A DNA stretch of 64,000 nucleotides from Chloranthus sessilifolius (taxonomy: Eukaryota > Streptophyta > Magnoliopsida > Chloranthales > Chloranthaceae), in assembly GCA_021018995.1 (NCBI GenBank), contig CM037593.1, positions 17,884,088 through 17,948,087 on the forward strand. The letters run 5' to 3'. The translations under genes were made by a program, and so were the position numbers. Numbering within the stretch: position 1 is the stretch's first letter; every line of letters begins with the position of its first letter. Shown here piece by piece: positions 1 to 13,400 of this stretch. The notes beneath the pieces were generated by a model. It did not search any database. It was not told the origin of the DNA and worked only from the letters and a program-made list of their open reading frames with translations.

Positions 1-1098
1 GTTCGGCTCAAAAACCTCTTCTTCAAAAACTCCGTCATCCTCGTTGCCCTCTCCCTCGACGTAGAGATTCCTTTGCAGGTTTTTCTTAGGGCATTAGGCG
101 ACAAAGTGTCCCAACTCTTGACAGTTGTAACACTTAATGTGGGAGCCACCTTTCGAGGATTCTCCTACCACACCCTTTCCTTTGTCAAACCGCACATCGG
201 ATGTGGATTGTGTGAGTTTGGGGGGTGGGTTTCCAGCACTACTCCTCACCTCGCCGGTACAAGGTTGATCGATATGAGACTCAGATTGCCTCACCATCAT
301 CATTTTCAAATATCGTTCAAGGTCTTGAACGACGGTATAACATTCGGTGAGAGTCTCAACGGGGTGAGAGACTAACTCTTTTTACAAGTCAAACCTCAAT
401 CCGGTGCGAAATCTGGATAGAGTGACTTGGGGGTCTTCAGACACTTTGGCTCTCATCATGAATTCTTCAAATTTGCCAATGTAATCCGCTACGGGCATAC
501 TATCTTGGCGTAGATTTTGTCATTGATCGAGGAGACGATGGTAGTATGAGGAATGAACGTACTTCTCTGTAAGTCGCTCCTTCATGTCCTTCCAACGGGT
601 AATGGGAGCACATCCCGCATTCATTCTGATGCGCTCAACGTTGACCCAAAAGAGTCGGGCTTGACCAATGAGTTTCATTTTTGCGAGCCTGACGCATCGC
701 TCATCACTAATGCTAAACTACTCAAAGAGTTAATCCATATCGGATAACCAATCGAGGAAGACTTGAGGGTCCATCCTCCCATCGAAAGTTGGGAACTCAA
801 CTCGGACATTTTTAAAGAGTTTCCCTTCCGGATCGTGGTCATCTCCACGATGATCCATCCTATGATTGCGGTTCCGATCATGTTGATAACCATTGCGTTC
901 GAAACGTGGACCGTTATGTTCACGACGCTGCTCAAGGTAATCGTCATTCTCATCTAACTGATTGACTCGTTCTAGCAATCTCCCATCGGAAACCTCAAGG
1001 TTTCTTTAGGCTTGTTCCATGGCAGCCATTCGATCATTGATTGCTTTCAAATCGGCTCTCATGCCATTAAGAACATCGGAAATCCCATTCATGTCCAT
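1..1098 (-). pseudogene. Ty3-gypsy gag polyprotein remnant
   Basis: The minus-strand reading starts at the ATG at 1098-1096. It has a short N-terminal helix, then an Asp/Arg-rich stretch leading to VEFPTFDGRMDPQVFLDWL (about 800-735), the usual start of a retrotransposon gag domain in plant Ty3-gypsy elements. It continues to a CCHC zinc knuckle, CYNCQELGHFVA, near 130-94. Gag packages element RNA into virus-like particles. Stops after the first 30 codons, after the DWL motif and within the central part break the frame, as does a stop at the last zinc-knuckle residues. No intact protein can be made. Confidence 0.8.
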
Positions 1099-1413
1099 GG
1101 TGACCACAGCTATTTAATACGGGTTCTAAATGGGTATGCAAATATGGACTACAATGAAAGAAAATTTTTATCGAACACAAGACGTGCACACTTTTGACCA
1201 TAACTGAAATAAATGCAAAGAAAAGTGAAATGGAATAAATCAAAGAGTATTAGTCAATCGATTGATATCGAAAAGTCAATCGATTGACATTGAAGGCTTT
1301 GTCGGGATAAACAAATAGATTCAATCAAAATCAATCGATTGAATAAGAGTACTCGATCGATTGACACCAAAACAGTGAATATGCCACACAACATGCCCTA
1401 ACCTAGCACTTAG

Positions 1414-1429
1414 GCTTTGATACCAAAAC
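1414..1429 (-). other. primer binding site of the gypsy element
   Basis: On the minus strand the bases directly after the LTR read TTTTGGTATCAAAGCC. This resembles TGGTATCAGAGC, the complement of the 3' end of initiator-Met tRNA used to prime reverse transcription in plant LTR elements. One central base differs, and there is a short spacer after the LTR. Confidence 0.65.
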
Positions 1430-2410
1430 TGATGCGGGACAAGGACCCTAAACTACGTGAATACTATGATTTAATTAATTGCCGAAATTAAACTAAATTA
1501 ATTAAGCAATAAACTTGAAAATAATGCGGATACCTTCGGGTTTTGTAGTTTTTCATTGGGAAAATTGTGCTAAATGTGAATAGGGTCCAGTCCGTGCGCT
1601 AGATCCGTTAGATTCACGGTGTAGATCGGTCTAGAGGTAGAACTCTAGCTATTCCAGATTAGGGCGCCGCTTGGGATTCAATGTTGGAGTCGCGAGTGTT
1701 CTAAGGGTTCTGATTTGGGTTGGTTCAATGGCTCGGATGAAATCTGGGCTTGAATCAGATTGATTCAAAGACTCAGATGGGATCTAAGATTTATAAACTT
1801 TGGGGTATTTAAATGTGGGGTGACTGATTTGAGGATTTAGGAGATTGGTTCAAATCAACGGTGTAGATTTAGGAAAAGTTAATGGCTGGATTTAAAGTTT
1901 ATGGGATCAACAAGCAGAGAAAAAATAAAAATAAAGAGATAGATAGAAGATAGATTTTGTGGGCTTCACACCAAACCCGTCTCAGGAAGCGAAGATTCAC
2001 TCTTCATGGAGGCTCATCTTAAGCACACAAGCAAAAACTTTTTTTTCATTCGATAATCAACTCCTTACATTAATTTTTAAAAGACCTTATAGAGGAGGTC
2101 TCTAAAATAAAACCCTAAAACAAAAATAAACACAAAGAAAGACAAGTTTGCTCCTAACAATTTAAATTCGAATTCTGGTCACATGCCAATCAATCGATCG
2201 ATTGACTTATATATATGTCGCCAGAATTAAATCCTCAAAGGCTATAGTCAATCGATCGAATTCCTAGAGTTGATCGATTGACTGGCATTGCTCCAACATG
2301 CTGATTTCTTTTAAGTCGGGTTTTGATCTCCGTTTCTGTTCTGCTTCTCCCGACGCCGGTACATGCGAAACGGTCTGTATCCAATGTCTATAATGTCGGC
2401 GTCCTCGTCA
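1430..2410 (-). repeat. 5' LTR of the gypsy element (family copy 1, 981 bp)
   Basis: On the plus strand the LTR starts TGATGCGGGACA and ends GTCCTCGTCA. On the element strand it therefore starts TGACGAGGAC and ends TGTCCCGCATCA, with the canonical TG...CA ends. The same ends recur at 15563-16490 and 19486-20597, as do shared internal blocks such as AGATAGAACTCTAG-like sequence near one end and CGACGCCGGTACAT near the other. Between 2190 and 2285 it holds short palindromes of the TCAATCGATTGA type, which differ from those in the other two copies. Confidence 0.85.
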
Positions 2411-2756
2411 CCAACAGCTATGATTATGACGTTGGTTAAAGACTTTATGATTGAATGGATAAGGTTGGACAAAGCTGGGAATACTAGGGATTCTTCTAAT
2501 GTATGGCATAGCCTGCATCACTAGCCTTTGTAACTTCACGATGTGAGAGATTTCTTGGGTCTGCTTGGATATTGGGGTCTGGCCTTAGTTGGGGTTCCTT
2601 GTATACTGTGTGGTTCTTTGTGTTTTTTGGGCCTTTATTTTTAGTTGGTTTTGTTTTTTCTGCTTCACCCTCTAACTGCAAGCTTGTGTTCTTCATTCTT
2701 TTCCTTTTTTAATAATAGTCCCTTCTTACCGATGAAAAAAAAAGAAAAAAAAAAAC
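2411..2756 (+). mobile_element. L1-type LINE 3' end fragment
   Basis: The segment opens with the tail of a LINE ORF2: VKDFMIEWIRLDKAG (about 2430-2480), alignable by eye with VKDFMDVWVSSRSDA in the LINE at 23255-24809 and IKDTMCHWVTLDKYW at the end of the LINE at 16708-28739. A short stop-terminated tail, a T-rich 3'UTR and an A-rich tail (2733-2756, after TTACCGATG) follow. The gypsy LTR truncates it on the left, so one insertion interrupted the other. Confidence 0.7.
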
Positions 2757-4362
2757 CAGAGGCAGACGAGTTACACTCCAAAATTGCTATTCTAAACTTT
2801 GAGCTAACCTATTTAGTTTAATCAGTTTATAGTTTGTGGGGCGTCAAAGTGAATTCTGGTAAGTGGTAACCATGCCTTTTCTTATCTTTCAAAAAACAAA
2901 AGCAAGCTGATATTTCAAAGTTGAATACATATAATGATTATGTAATGTGGATTGACATGACATATATCCAAAGAAGCACGGATATTCTATTTTTGGCAAC
3001 GTATCCGTATCGTATCCTTGTCGGATGCCGATACTTGAGAGATACGGCTGCATGCATATCCTAGGCGTTTCCGAAAAAAATAAATTAAAAGAAGAAGAAG
3101 AAGAATAGACTACGATTTTGGGATTTAAGGTTTTTCTGAAAAGAAGAAGAAGAAGAAATCAAAGGAGCCTACCAGCGCTTAGCCTACCCATTCTAAATTA
3201 GTCTCTCTAAGATTTTTTTTATTTTTTATTTTATTTTTTATCTTCTTCTTCTTACATTTAGTAACCTAAAATATACATAAAAATATGTAAAAAAATAATT
3301 TTATATACACGTATCGTATCTTGATTTTTTGAAAATAGTCATATCTCCGCATCCGTGTACCGTATCCGTATCCGTGCTTCATAGCATATATATCACTGCA
3401 AAAGTAATGTGGATCAGAACCTTCTATTTGTTATGAAACAAATATCATAGCGTTCTTGATGTCATGAAAATAAGAGACAAGAAATCCAAGCAAACTCACT
3501 TGAGAACAGGCAATTAATGTGGTTCATTACTCTATGACTGCAACCATGGAAAGGCAATCTAGAGAGGTTACACTATATTCTGAACCGTATACAACAATTA
3601 CTTCTGTTCTTAACCGAATACCACAATTTGTAAATCGAACCGTAATCTCATAACTTACATTTCTCATTTCATATATCGGAGGGCCCTTCAAATTATGGTT
3701 GAGTATACAGTGGGGTCATTTGTATGATAAAGAAACAGAATACAAGACCGTAACATATACCATTGTTGTGATAATTTCAATATTTATTTACTATGTATAT
3801 CCTGCTAAAAATCTTACTTTTTACTAGAGGACCCTGTTGCATATCCCCATACATTCTTAAGAATTGGGAAAGTAACTTCAACATTCTGTGAGACGCCATA
3901 AAAAAAGATGATTGAATCTAGATCCTGATATGGTAGAAATGTGTCTTGCCCTCTGTTATTTGTTGTTCGATGTGTTTTACTTTTCTTGTCAGTGAGAATG
4001 CAAATGTTTAGTCTTTAATTTCGCCATCATGGAACCGATCAAAATTTTTTTGCCATCAAGGAATCCTTTAGTAGAGTGGGCTGTTAGTTCATTTATTATT
4101 ATTTTGATCATTAGTTGTTATTTGTTAGTTTTTCACTAGCCTAAAATCATATGCTGACGTATAGTATGCACATAGATGACCTGAGAAGGTTGAAGCCAAC
4201 TCCAACTCATATGAATGCATTACTGCTTGAAGCACGATGAATAACAGAGTTTGTACTTTGGAATATGTAGTATTGGAAAATTTATCCAGATTTACATTCT
4301 AGGGGAAGAATACACATTCTGACTTTTTATTTTTATTCTAACTTATTGAATTTTTCGTGCAG
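2757..4362 (+). other. upstream intron sequence of the RRM gene; no exon recognised
   Basis: The first exon seen at 4363 starts in the middle of an RRM, so the exon with the first half of the domain must lie further left. I could not find an open segment coding the RNP2-type motif here, so it is probably beyond the window edge, past the gypsy element. Apart from the MITE at 2973-3380 the stretch is AT-rich and featureless. Confidence 0.5.
2973..3380. mobile_element. MITE-like element with GAAGCACGGATA terminal inverted repeats
   Basis: The left end reads GAAGCACGGATA at 2973 and the right end reads TATCCGTGCTTC at 3369-3380, its exact inverse complement. The subterminal sequence is rich in CGTATCCGTATC motifs on both sides and the middle is AT-rich with GAA/TTC runs. 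Length is 408 bp with no coding capacity. I did not find a convincing target-site duplication. Confidence 0.55.
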
Positions 4363-4461
4363 CTAATTAATGATCGGGAAGTTGGGGGGAAATGCTATGG
4401 CTTTGTTACTTTCACGAATCCTAGATCTGCAATTGATGCTATTAACGATATGAATGGCAGG
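4363..4461 (+). CDS. RRM gene exon: RNP1 half of the RRM
   Basis: The exon follows a T-rich tract and GTGCAG acceptor and ends at AGG before GTATGG. It codes 33 residues, from LINDREVGGKCYGFVTF to AINDMNGR, covering beta2-beta3 (RNP1, [KR]-G/C-[FY]-[GA]-[FY]-V-x-[FY]) and helix 2 of an RRM. It is a multiple of three. Aromatic residues at the RNA-contact positions (Y, F, F) are kept. Confidence 0.88.
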
Positions 4462-7400
4462 GTATGGTTTCTTTTCTCCTTTGATTTAGGGCAGTAATTA
4501 GTTTATTGGTAGAAGGTTGATACTTTTCTTTTCCTTTTTTTTTGTTTCTAGAATGTTCCTAATAAGGGCACTCAACAAAAAGAAGAAGGGCACTCCATTC
4601 TCTGAACAATTTCCATTGGACAACTTGGACATGGTTGTCAAAACATTTTGTTTCAATTTGTCCAGATAATATAATAATATATCTTGAAACGTTATGAACA
4701 ACTGTATGGCATGTTTGGTTTTCTAGGGTCCCTGACCATTGATGACACCAGTTTTCTAGGGATTTCCCCGTGCCGACACCAGGAACACTCCTCAGCACAA
4801 CACTTGTATACATGTACGAAAAAGCACGACTTGGTTCCATCAATGTGTGCCTTGTTTCAACACTATAAAATGAGTTGCCATTTTAACCTTTAGCGAAAAC
4901 TTTGTATAAAGTTTAGTAAAATTATAAAGGAAAAAGCTTGGGTCCTTGAGAACCGTATGTATAATATGAATTATTTTAAGTTAGCTTCGTGACATATGTT
5001 TTGTGTTCTCCTCTCAACAAGTAGGTATCTCAACTAGCCCTCCAAGTTTTCCCTTCAGTTTAATTTTACTATATATATATATGTATTTGCTTTCTTTCTT
5101 TTTATTTTTATGGTTGTTCCATGGGATTGGAATTTTCAGAAATTTCCATGCCAAACACCTAACACCTTGGCAGTTGACACCCGTGCCACATGTCTAGTTA
5201 ACAATGAATGAAATAGTATTTTATTGCTTTTATTATCTGTTTTAGGTCATTGACATTGAGATGTTTTAAATTAGACGATCGGCGGGAGAGTCGTAAGAGT
5301 GAATGAAGTGCGCACCAGAGGTGGGAGAGCAAATTTTAAATGCGATAATTTCCCTCGTGATATTGAGAGGGACGTAGAGTGGGACAGGGACAGGGATAGA
5401 GAAAGAGATGATGATCGTGATAGAGACCGCTGGGATAGAAACGACAGTCGCTCTCGAGACCGTGATCGAGAACGTGAAAGAGAATATGAGCGTGGACGTG
5501 ATCACGATCGTACAAGGGAACGTGTCCTGGATCGAGACCGCAGCCGGGAGGACCATGCTCCAGAACGTAACTGGAACCATGATCGGGATCGGGCAAGGGA
5601 ACGTGATCTAGATTTGGACCGAGATAGAGAGATGGATAAAATTAAAGATCATGAGAGAAGTAAAGACAAGGATAAAGATCATCAATTAAAGAATCGGCTT
5701 GGGTAAGATGATGTTTTATGCACTATTACAATGTTACTAGCCTATTTCTTGGTTCTCACTACTATTCATGATATATTATTTAATTCGTCATTGACTATTA
5801 TGAGATATCTCTCATATTCATAAATATGAATTTTAATGGCTTGTTCATTTCTTCTATGAAAGCTTGGTATCAAGAGAACAATGTGTTTTATGTAGCATTA
5901 CTTATGACCTCATTTTCTTATGAGAACATTTTATAAAGTTTTGGAGAAACACATCCAGTTTTGCACTTAATTTTTAAAATTTTTAAATGACAAAACAGAA
6001 ATTTGCGTTAGGGATTTGTTCTTAAACACCAATTAGATTCGTGTGTCCCTTGATTAGCTAAATATTTAGTCCTCCGTGGGATCGGTAAATCAGAAAATTA
6101 TGGGTCTGTTGGATATGTATGCTGCCCAGAAAAGTCACACAATGCTGACATCAATAATCTCTTTGGAGCCGATTGTTACCTACCAAGTAGGCTATTGAAT
6201 CATTGGATGACAATGAGTCTTAAATGAATGATGCGTATTAAGATAAACTGAGTATTAAGATAAAATGAGTCATTCACTCCAGACCGCATTCTAAAGCTTT
6301 ATCCTCATTTGTCTATCAAGTATTAATGAACGATTCTAAGCTAGACCCAAGGTTTGAACCCCTGGTACTTGGTTTGAAATCTATGTACTTGATTACTCTA
6401 TGATTGAGTGCCGAGTTTTATGCCATTATATTCAAAAGCGTAGTTGACTATATAAATTGGTCAATTTCTTAAAATAATAGGATGAGTCAACTCTGGAATC
6501 TGTTGATCCATTCCTTGATTGTTTCCATCGAAGAGAAGCTTCATCAGTACTTGCATTATAAGGATCCCAAGATTTAAAAGGGATCACAAGAGACTGATTT
6601 TAAACAAACTCAAATCAGTCTTTACATAGCTGAATTCAGCTTCCATTTCCTGAATGCTCTGGTATGTTGCATTATCATGGGTCAATTATACTGCACATTA
6701 TCCAATGCTGGTTGTTCCATAGAGCTCATACATTTCATTATTAAAATATCATGACACCCATATTGTTCTGAACTACATGCTATCTTTGTCTGCATAGTTA
6801 TACCAATGCCTGCATCAGGGGGAAGGAAGCTTTGGAATTTTGGAAATGTTTAAATACTTAAAATATCAAAATGAACATAACACCGTTGATTATGGATTGC
6901 TGAAAGCAAATGGAATCTTTCTTTGTAGTTGCCATGACCCATGGGGCGGGTGAGATGGAACTGACCCAAAGGAACATGGTGGCCTTGCTTCTGGGCAAGT
7001 TGCACTTGCACTTTGTTGCACCTGTCTTATATAGCCTCTTTCTCGTATTTGGTTAACCTAGCTACAGTTCTGGGATGTGCAAAAAGAATATTTGGAGCCA
7101 AATTTCCTTGATGTAACTTGAATTGAGCTACATTTTCTTGAAAGTTCCTTTAGAGTAAACTGACATGGCTTCTTTTTGGCTGATTTTCTATGATTGAATA
7201 TTAGTGATAATCAGGAACGATATCTTTTTATTTGCTCTTGAGCCGTCTCTTCAATTTTCTATTACTATTGGCGGGTACCCTGACCGACGAAGTAGCAGCG
7301 GTAGAAGACACGACATAGCACTAACGAATGCCTTAGAGTTGGATTAAGCCCCATCGTCCTTTGTTCGTTACAATTTTTCATTTGAGCATATACCGAAAGA

Positions 7401-10400
7401 AAGGTAAACATTATTTGTATGCTTACTTTTAAAAAAAGCAATACGAAGTATCTCAGCTAAAAGAATATATGCAATTATAAAAGGTGAAATAGGATATATT
7501 GAAACATAAATGTAGTGCATCATGCCAGTATGCCATTGTTGTTCCTCTTGTGTACCACCTGTAGTTGAAGATCAAACGCGATAAAAGACTGTTAGAAACT
7601 CAGAAGCATGTGGAATGCCATGGTGCATTGCATGCAGATTCTTAGCAAGCTCTGAGATCATTGTACCAAAAAAATGTCCCTGCATGGTGTACATTACTGT
7701 AACTAAATTGAGTATGAGATGTTGACACACTAACTAATAAGCAAATGCACACCAGCTAAGAATAGCAATCACTAGCAACGTAAATCTAATTTCAATGGAA
7801 ATTGTCTAGTAAGTCTTCTATGGGTGATACAAACCACAATTTCCCCCCTTGTAGCAGGAATCTTCTTCCCAACTTGCCACTTCCGCTTTGGAATCTTGCT
7901 TCCGATAATATAATTGTTGAATTTCAAACTTTTGATGACACTACCACTCCCAACCTACTGCGCGTTTCCTGCCGCTTCCGGTAACTAAGTTTTGCTCTAC
8001 AAAATGTAATGATAAAGAGAATAAACAATTAAGAATGTCCCACAAAGTATTAGCAATAGTAAAGAGAATTCACAATTTTTTGAGATTGGAAATTCTAGGA
8101 CATAAATAAACAATAAATCAGTCATTAATGGTCCACGTCACTCTTTGCATTTCTTTTATAATAATTCTTAACTAAATTAAAAAGTCCTAGTCCGAGTAGC
8201 ATTCTACCATGTTAAGAATTAGTTTCTCGTATATAGTTTTGTATATACAGCTCTGATTGTTAACACATACATAACGGTAGTTGTATTAGTGAGAAGTAAT
8301 TTGCGAATAAAAGTTCCATTAATGGCGAAGATGTAATAAAAGCAAGTCTAATTTTAATAAAAGTGGGAGCACATGCATCATACTGCACATCCTCCAATAT
8401 TGATGTGTTTCACTTTGCTTTTCTCGCTTCTATTTCTTCTCCCTACCTTATTTGCTATTATTTCTTCTTGATTGCCTCATTTATATTCGTGAAATGTTAA
8501 TCTCTTTTCAAGATTCACATGGTATCAGAGTACAAAAGTTTGGGTTTCATCTCATTCTTCATAATTCTTTCTTTCTTCCCTTTCAAGAGATCTTCTCTAT
8601 GCACGGTGCAGCGATGGTTTGGCATGATTGATGCATATGCTCATGATTCGTAGTGTTTTCGTACATATGAGATGTGAAGTGTTCGGTTAACCTATATTGC
8701 ATAATCATTTTTCTTTCCCCTATTATGTAGGAAAGAGCATTCTCTCTCAATAGAGTTTTAGGAGAGGGAATATACCCTCTTTCTCACCTATTTTAGGAAT
8801 TCTAGATACCTTGGGTATTTAAAAATGCCTTTCATACCAGATTTTGAGGGATTTGTCTCTTACTTTCTTAGTTTGGGTTTATTTTAGTAGCTACTTTGTA
8901 CTTCTTGTAAAAGATTAGGTTTAAAATTGTGGGTTGCTACGAGCAGACGTGGAATATCTTCCCGCACACGCAAGAGTAACTACTCAAGTAGGTGCTTTAC
9001 ATCATACCCCATTATTTACAAAAGACATCTCACACACATATATCATTCTCATCTCCTCGAGGGATTTGCAGATGCAAGCCTTATCTTCCACAAAGAGCTG
9101 GTATTAAGATTTAAGTGTGTACCGGGGTTTGCATGTGCGGAAAGGTTGATTGCAATGAAAGAATCTTGGAACGTGCAAAAAACATTAATCCATTGATCGT
9201 TGCATGCACCTACGACGACCTCCTCTTGGACATACATACCCTATCTTCTCTTCTTTGATCCTTGTGGATCCACACCATCAACATCCTCTTCCTTTATAAA
9301 CCCTAAAAACCCATCTCTGTCTCTAATTTCTCGTCCTTCTCTGGTGGGATTCGTCCTCAATTGTGCCGGTGCCTACGCCAATGCCATCACGACGCCGTTG
9401 TCGACCCGTTTATGCCGTTGACGATGCCGGCTAGCCCTGTCCACGTTGCCACAAAGCCTAAAAGCTTTTTCGTTTATTTTATTTTTATTTTTCCCCTTGA
9501 AGCTATTTGTAAACAACAAATTTGCATATGATATAAATCTAACACAAATCAATCATAAAAAATTTCCCCTCGTTAAGAAAGGGTTTTATTGAAAATGACG
9601 GACTTTACACTTCCGGGTATCGCAATCGATTCCTGTTAATTACATCAAAATTGAATACCTTTGATTAAAAGCTACTAAAGAAAAGAAAAGTAATTACATT
9701 TATGAAATAAGCAAGATAAATCCTAATGTCTATGTCTTCATTAATATCTTCGTCTTCATGGTATGAGATGGACACACAATATGCTTTCGTCATCAGAGAC
9801 TCGGGCGATGTGAAATAAATGACGTTGGAGACGAGAGCCCCTTCTCTGGAAGTTAGACCCATCCGATTTGTAGGCATGGTTAAATATGGGGATGAGTTCG
9901 TGGATGAGTCTCATAATAAATTCATGCTCACTTGTCTAGAAGACAAATTCAAACCTCGGATCCATTTTCTGATGTCTGGTCATCCAAAGAATTAGAACTT
10001 TTGGTTATGGGATATCTAATCACGGGTCAGATATCATCAAATTCCTTAGGATTTTATCATCATAAGTTATTTTGCGATGATTTCACCATTAGATCATATA
10101 ATGATCTTATAATATAATCATTTTAACGTAAAGTTAATGAATTCACCGTTGGATTTGACCAAAAATAATGAAATTTGATCAATCCATGATAAATCCACCG
10201 TTGGATCTTATTACGGTCGCGTATTATGACCGTTTGACTAAAATTCAACTAGTTCAACGTTAGATGACTAGAATCAGAAGATTTAATCAACATTTAATAA
10301 ATTCACTGTTGGATCTCGTTATGATCTCATATGATGATCATTTCATCAAAAGTCAACGAGTCCATCATTGGATTTGACCAAAATCACAAGATTTGGTCAA

Positions 10401-13400
10401 CATGCAATAAATCCACCGTTGGATCTTGTCTTGATCCCGTGTTATGATCGTTTGACCAAAAGTCAACGAGTCCACCATTGGATTTGACCAAAATCACAAG
10501 ATCTAGTCAACATCCAATAAATTCATCGTTGGATCTTGTTACGATCTTGTATTATGATTGTTTGACCAAAAATCAACGAGTTCACCGTTGGATTTGACCA
10601 AAATCACAAGATCTAGTTAACATGCAATAAATCCACAGTTGGATCTCATTACACTATTGTATTATGAATGTTTGACTAAAAGTCAATGAGTTCACGGTTA
10701 AATTTGACCAAAATTAGAAGATTTGATCAATACGCAATAAATCCACCGTTGGATCTCGTTACAATATCGTATTATGATTATTTGACCAAAAGTCAAATGA
10801 TCTACCGTAAAATAATTTTCGATCTCAAGGTTGATATCCAAACCCTACATTTGAGAGAGTGACGACCTGAATCGTGAGGGAAACTTTAATTTAGGGTCGC
10901 GATTCAAATCCAGTAAATCTGATGGTTATGAGTCATTTTAGACAAATATTTCAGGTGTCGGAGTCCGGAATCATTCTTTGGGTTCGTGATTGCAACCTGT
11001 ACTAATATCAAATTTGTGGTTGCAATCCGGTTTACTAAGAGTTATGCGAATTGTACCCACGTAACTTAAGTATCTCTAAGTACACAAGAAATTGGGTACG
11101 TGCCGTAACTCGTAATCCCAAATTGTAACCCTAAATCGCACTTAGGTAAGAGCAGTAACTCTTATCATAAGGCTATCACCTTTAGGTAAGGGCTGCAACT
11201 TTTATCCTAAACGTATCAATCCAGACTTGTTCCTCATTGTAAACTCTACATAAAAAAAAGAGGGAACATAAAGAATCTTAGAGATATCTTAAGGTCTCTT
11301 GCAAGAGAATCAAAGTTGGAGAAATTTTCGGCAGGGCTCTCGCCTAAGAATTTTTGGATCCTTAATAATGAGAACAAATATACTATTTATAGATTTATAG
11401 TAGCGGTTACGGGAAGTTATAATCTTACGTTTTTCGCAAGAGTTTACAAAAATAAGGGTTGTGAGGGATGCGTGGGTCTTATCCTTCACTCGGATTGAGA
11501 AAAGATTCTTCTCCAGATATCTGGCCTACGCAAGTGGTTATTTGCTTAATAAAAAAAAATAGAGGACCCATGTTCGAAGATGATGACCTACGCAGGTACG
11601 ACCTACGTAAGTACAACCTATGCAACCAATGCAGGCACAACCTATGCAGGTACGACCTACGCATGCACGGCCTACACAGGGACAACCTATCGACCTACGC
11701 AGGCATGACCTACGCAGGTACGACCTACGCAGACACAACCTAAACCCTAAACCCTAAACCCTATGCGGGTATGACTTATGCAGGTACGAACTATGCAGAC
11801 ACGATCTACGCAGGCACGACCTATGGGACAACCTACGCAGGTATGGCCTACGTGGGCCATATTTATAGAGAAAAAAAGGGAGAGAAAGGAGAGTACAAGA
11901 GAGAAAATAAGGAGAAAGAGAGAAAAAAAGAATTGATATATCTCCCGTAAGAAAAGATACATTTTTGTGTCTTCTATTTTCTCTTATCCTTTAATCATCT
12001 CTTCCTGAAGAAAAGACACATTTTTGGTGTCTTCTATTTTCTCCAAACATTTATTATATAATATTTGTGTATTCAGAGATAAGATATCCATAGAACCTGC
12101 AACACAGATTTATTACATAATATTTAAAAGGGACACAAATAATTAGTGTATACGGATCTATATCTGTATATTTATTCAAGAAAAAGACAATTTTTGTGTC
12201 AACACTATTATACTTGTTTCTTTTTTGTTAAAAAAATAAATCGTTAACCGGTTGATGCCTATCGCTGTTGGTTGTAGCGATAGGATCGTAAGGTATGCAT
12301 TCGTCCATGGATTGTTATGTTTTGATGAATTTGTCATTGAAATATTGTCCTTTTCAGTCATCAAACGGCCGGAATACGATATGAATTAAAAAGAAAGAAA
12401 GAAAAAAGAACCAACATGCAAATCATGTAAGTTACAGATGATAAGTTTTAGTGGTTGATTGATAATGTGTTTATGTCTGTTTAAAATCCCGTCCATGTGT
12501 GGTTTTTCCTCAAATGGTTTTTGGTTTGTAGAGGCTGTAGGTTTTTTTTCCTCAAATTCCCAAGGTCCTCTAGCAGTTCCAGATGGGTAGTAGATGCATG
12601 GAGGAGCAATAGCGGAAATTAGGAATAATTTGCACTCTCTTTGATTTTGCTATGTGTTTTCGGTTTCTTCTTTGAACTCTACTGCCCAGTTTTCAAATAG
12701 CAGATTTCAGGTGGAATGGCTAAACTATGTGTTCAGTTAGCAATAATTGGTGTGTTTTAAGGAAATTCATTAAGTGGTGCGCATGAAGAAAAAATTGGTG
12801 GGCATGTAGCAGCCCTCTTAAAATTTAAGAAGGAATTTTTTATTCATTTATTTTGGATGTTATAAGTGCGAAACAGGGGGAACGTGTCCCATATTGCTGC
12901 TGTTTTATATGGACATTGAAATCGAGATTTGAGATATTGCGGTTCACTTATTTCTTCTTGTTACTATTGGGCTATTTCATGTTTATTATGCTATTCTATC
13001 GATCGAATATTTTCAGAGCAAGCTGTAATTTGCTTCATTAGGGGTGCACAACAGTTACTTAATTATACTTCTTTGTTTCTCTAAGCAGTTCTATTTCAAT
13101 TGTCTCTTAGCAGTCTTGATGATCACATCGATCGCCGGAGTAGAGAAATGTCTTCAAATTCCAGTGATGAATATCAGGAACAGGTAATATCGTCAGGTTT
13201 GCTTATTAGGACCTAGAAATATCAATGAATATTTATATATAATATGTGTTCATAAAGCTGTTGATGTTGATAAGGATGTGTTTGGTCTTGTTTTTTTCAG
13301 GTGAAGGAACAATTAGATTTATCCCTTCACAGGCACGAGGAGCTCCAAAATGAGGTGCACCTACTTTATATGGATTGATCGAATTGAATCCCTTTAAAAA

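Larger units (their letters stand above)
1..2410 (-). mobile_element. Ty3-gypsy LTR retrotransposon, 5' end, cut by the window edge
   Basis: Read on the minus strand this is a 5' LTR (2410 to 1430), a Met-tRNA type primer binding site just inside it, a leader, and a degenerate gag running off the left edge. The order LTR-PBS-gag fixes the orientation. Internal stops show that it is dead. Two more LTRs of the family occur at 15563-16490 and 19486-20597, so the family was active repeatedly in this region. The right LTR edge falls inside a LINE 3' end (2411-2756). The other LTR and the pol region lie outside the window. Confidence 0.85.

Noticed and set aside
5266-5611. Overlapping open frames on both strands in the RD/RE exon
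   Set aside because: They are shadows of the repetitive CGT/GAT/GAG codons of the real exon; they have no start context or splice support.
11468-11962. Cysteine-rich open frames on both strands
   Set aside because: They are read through the 15-bp minisatellite and have repeat-driven composition on either strand.
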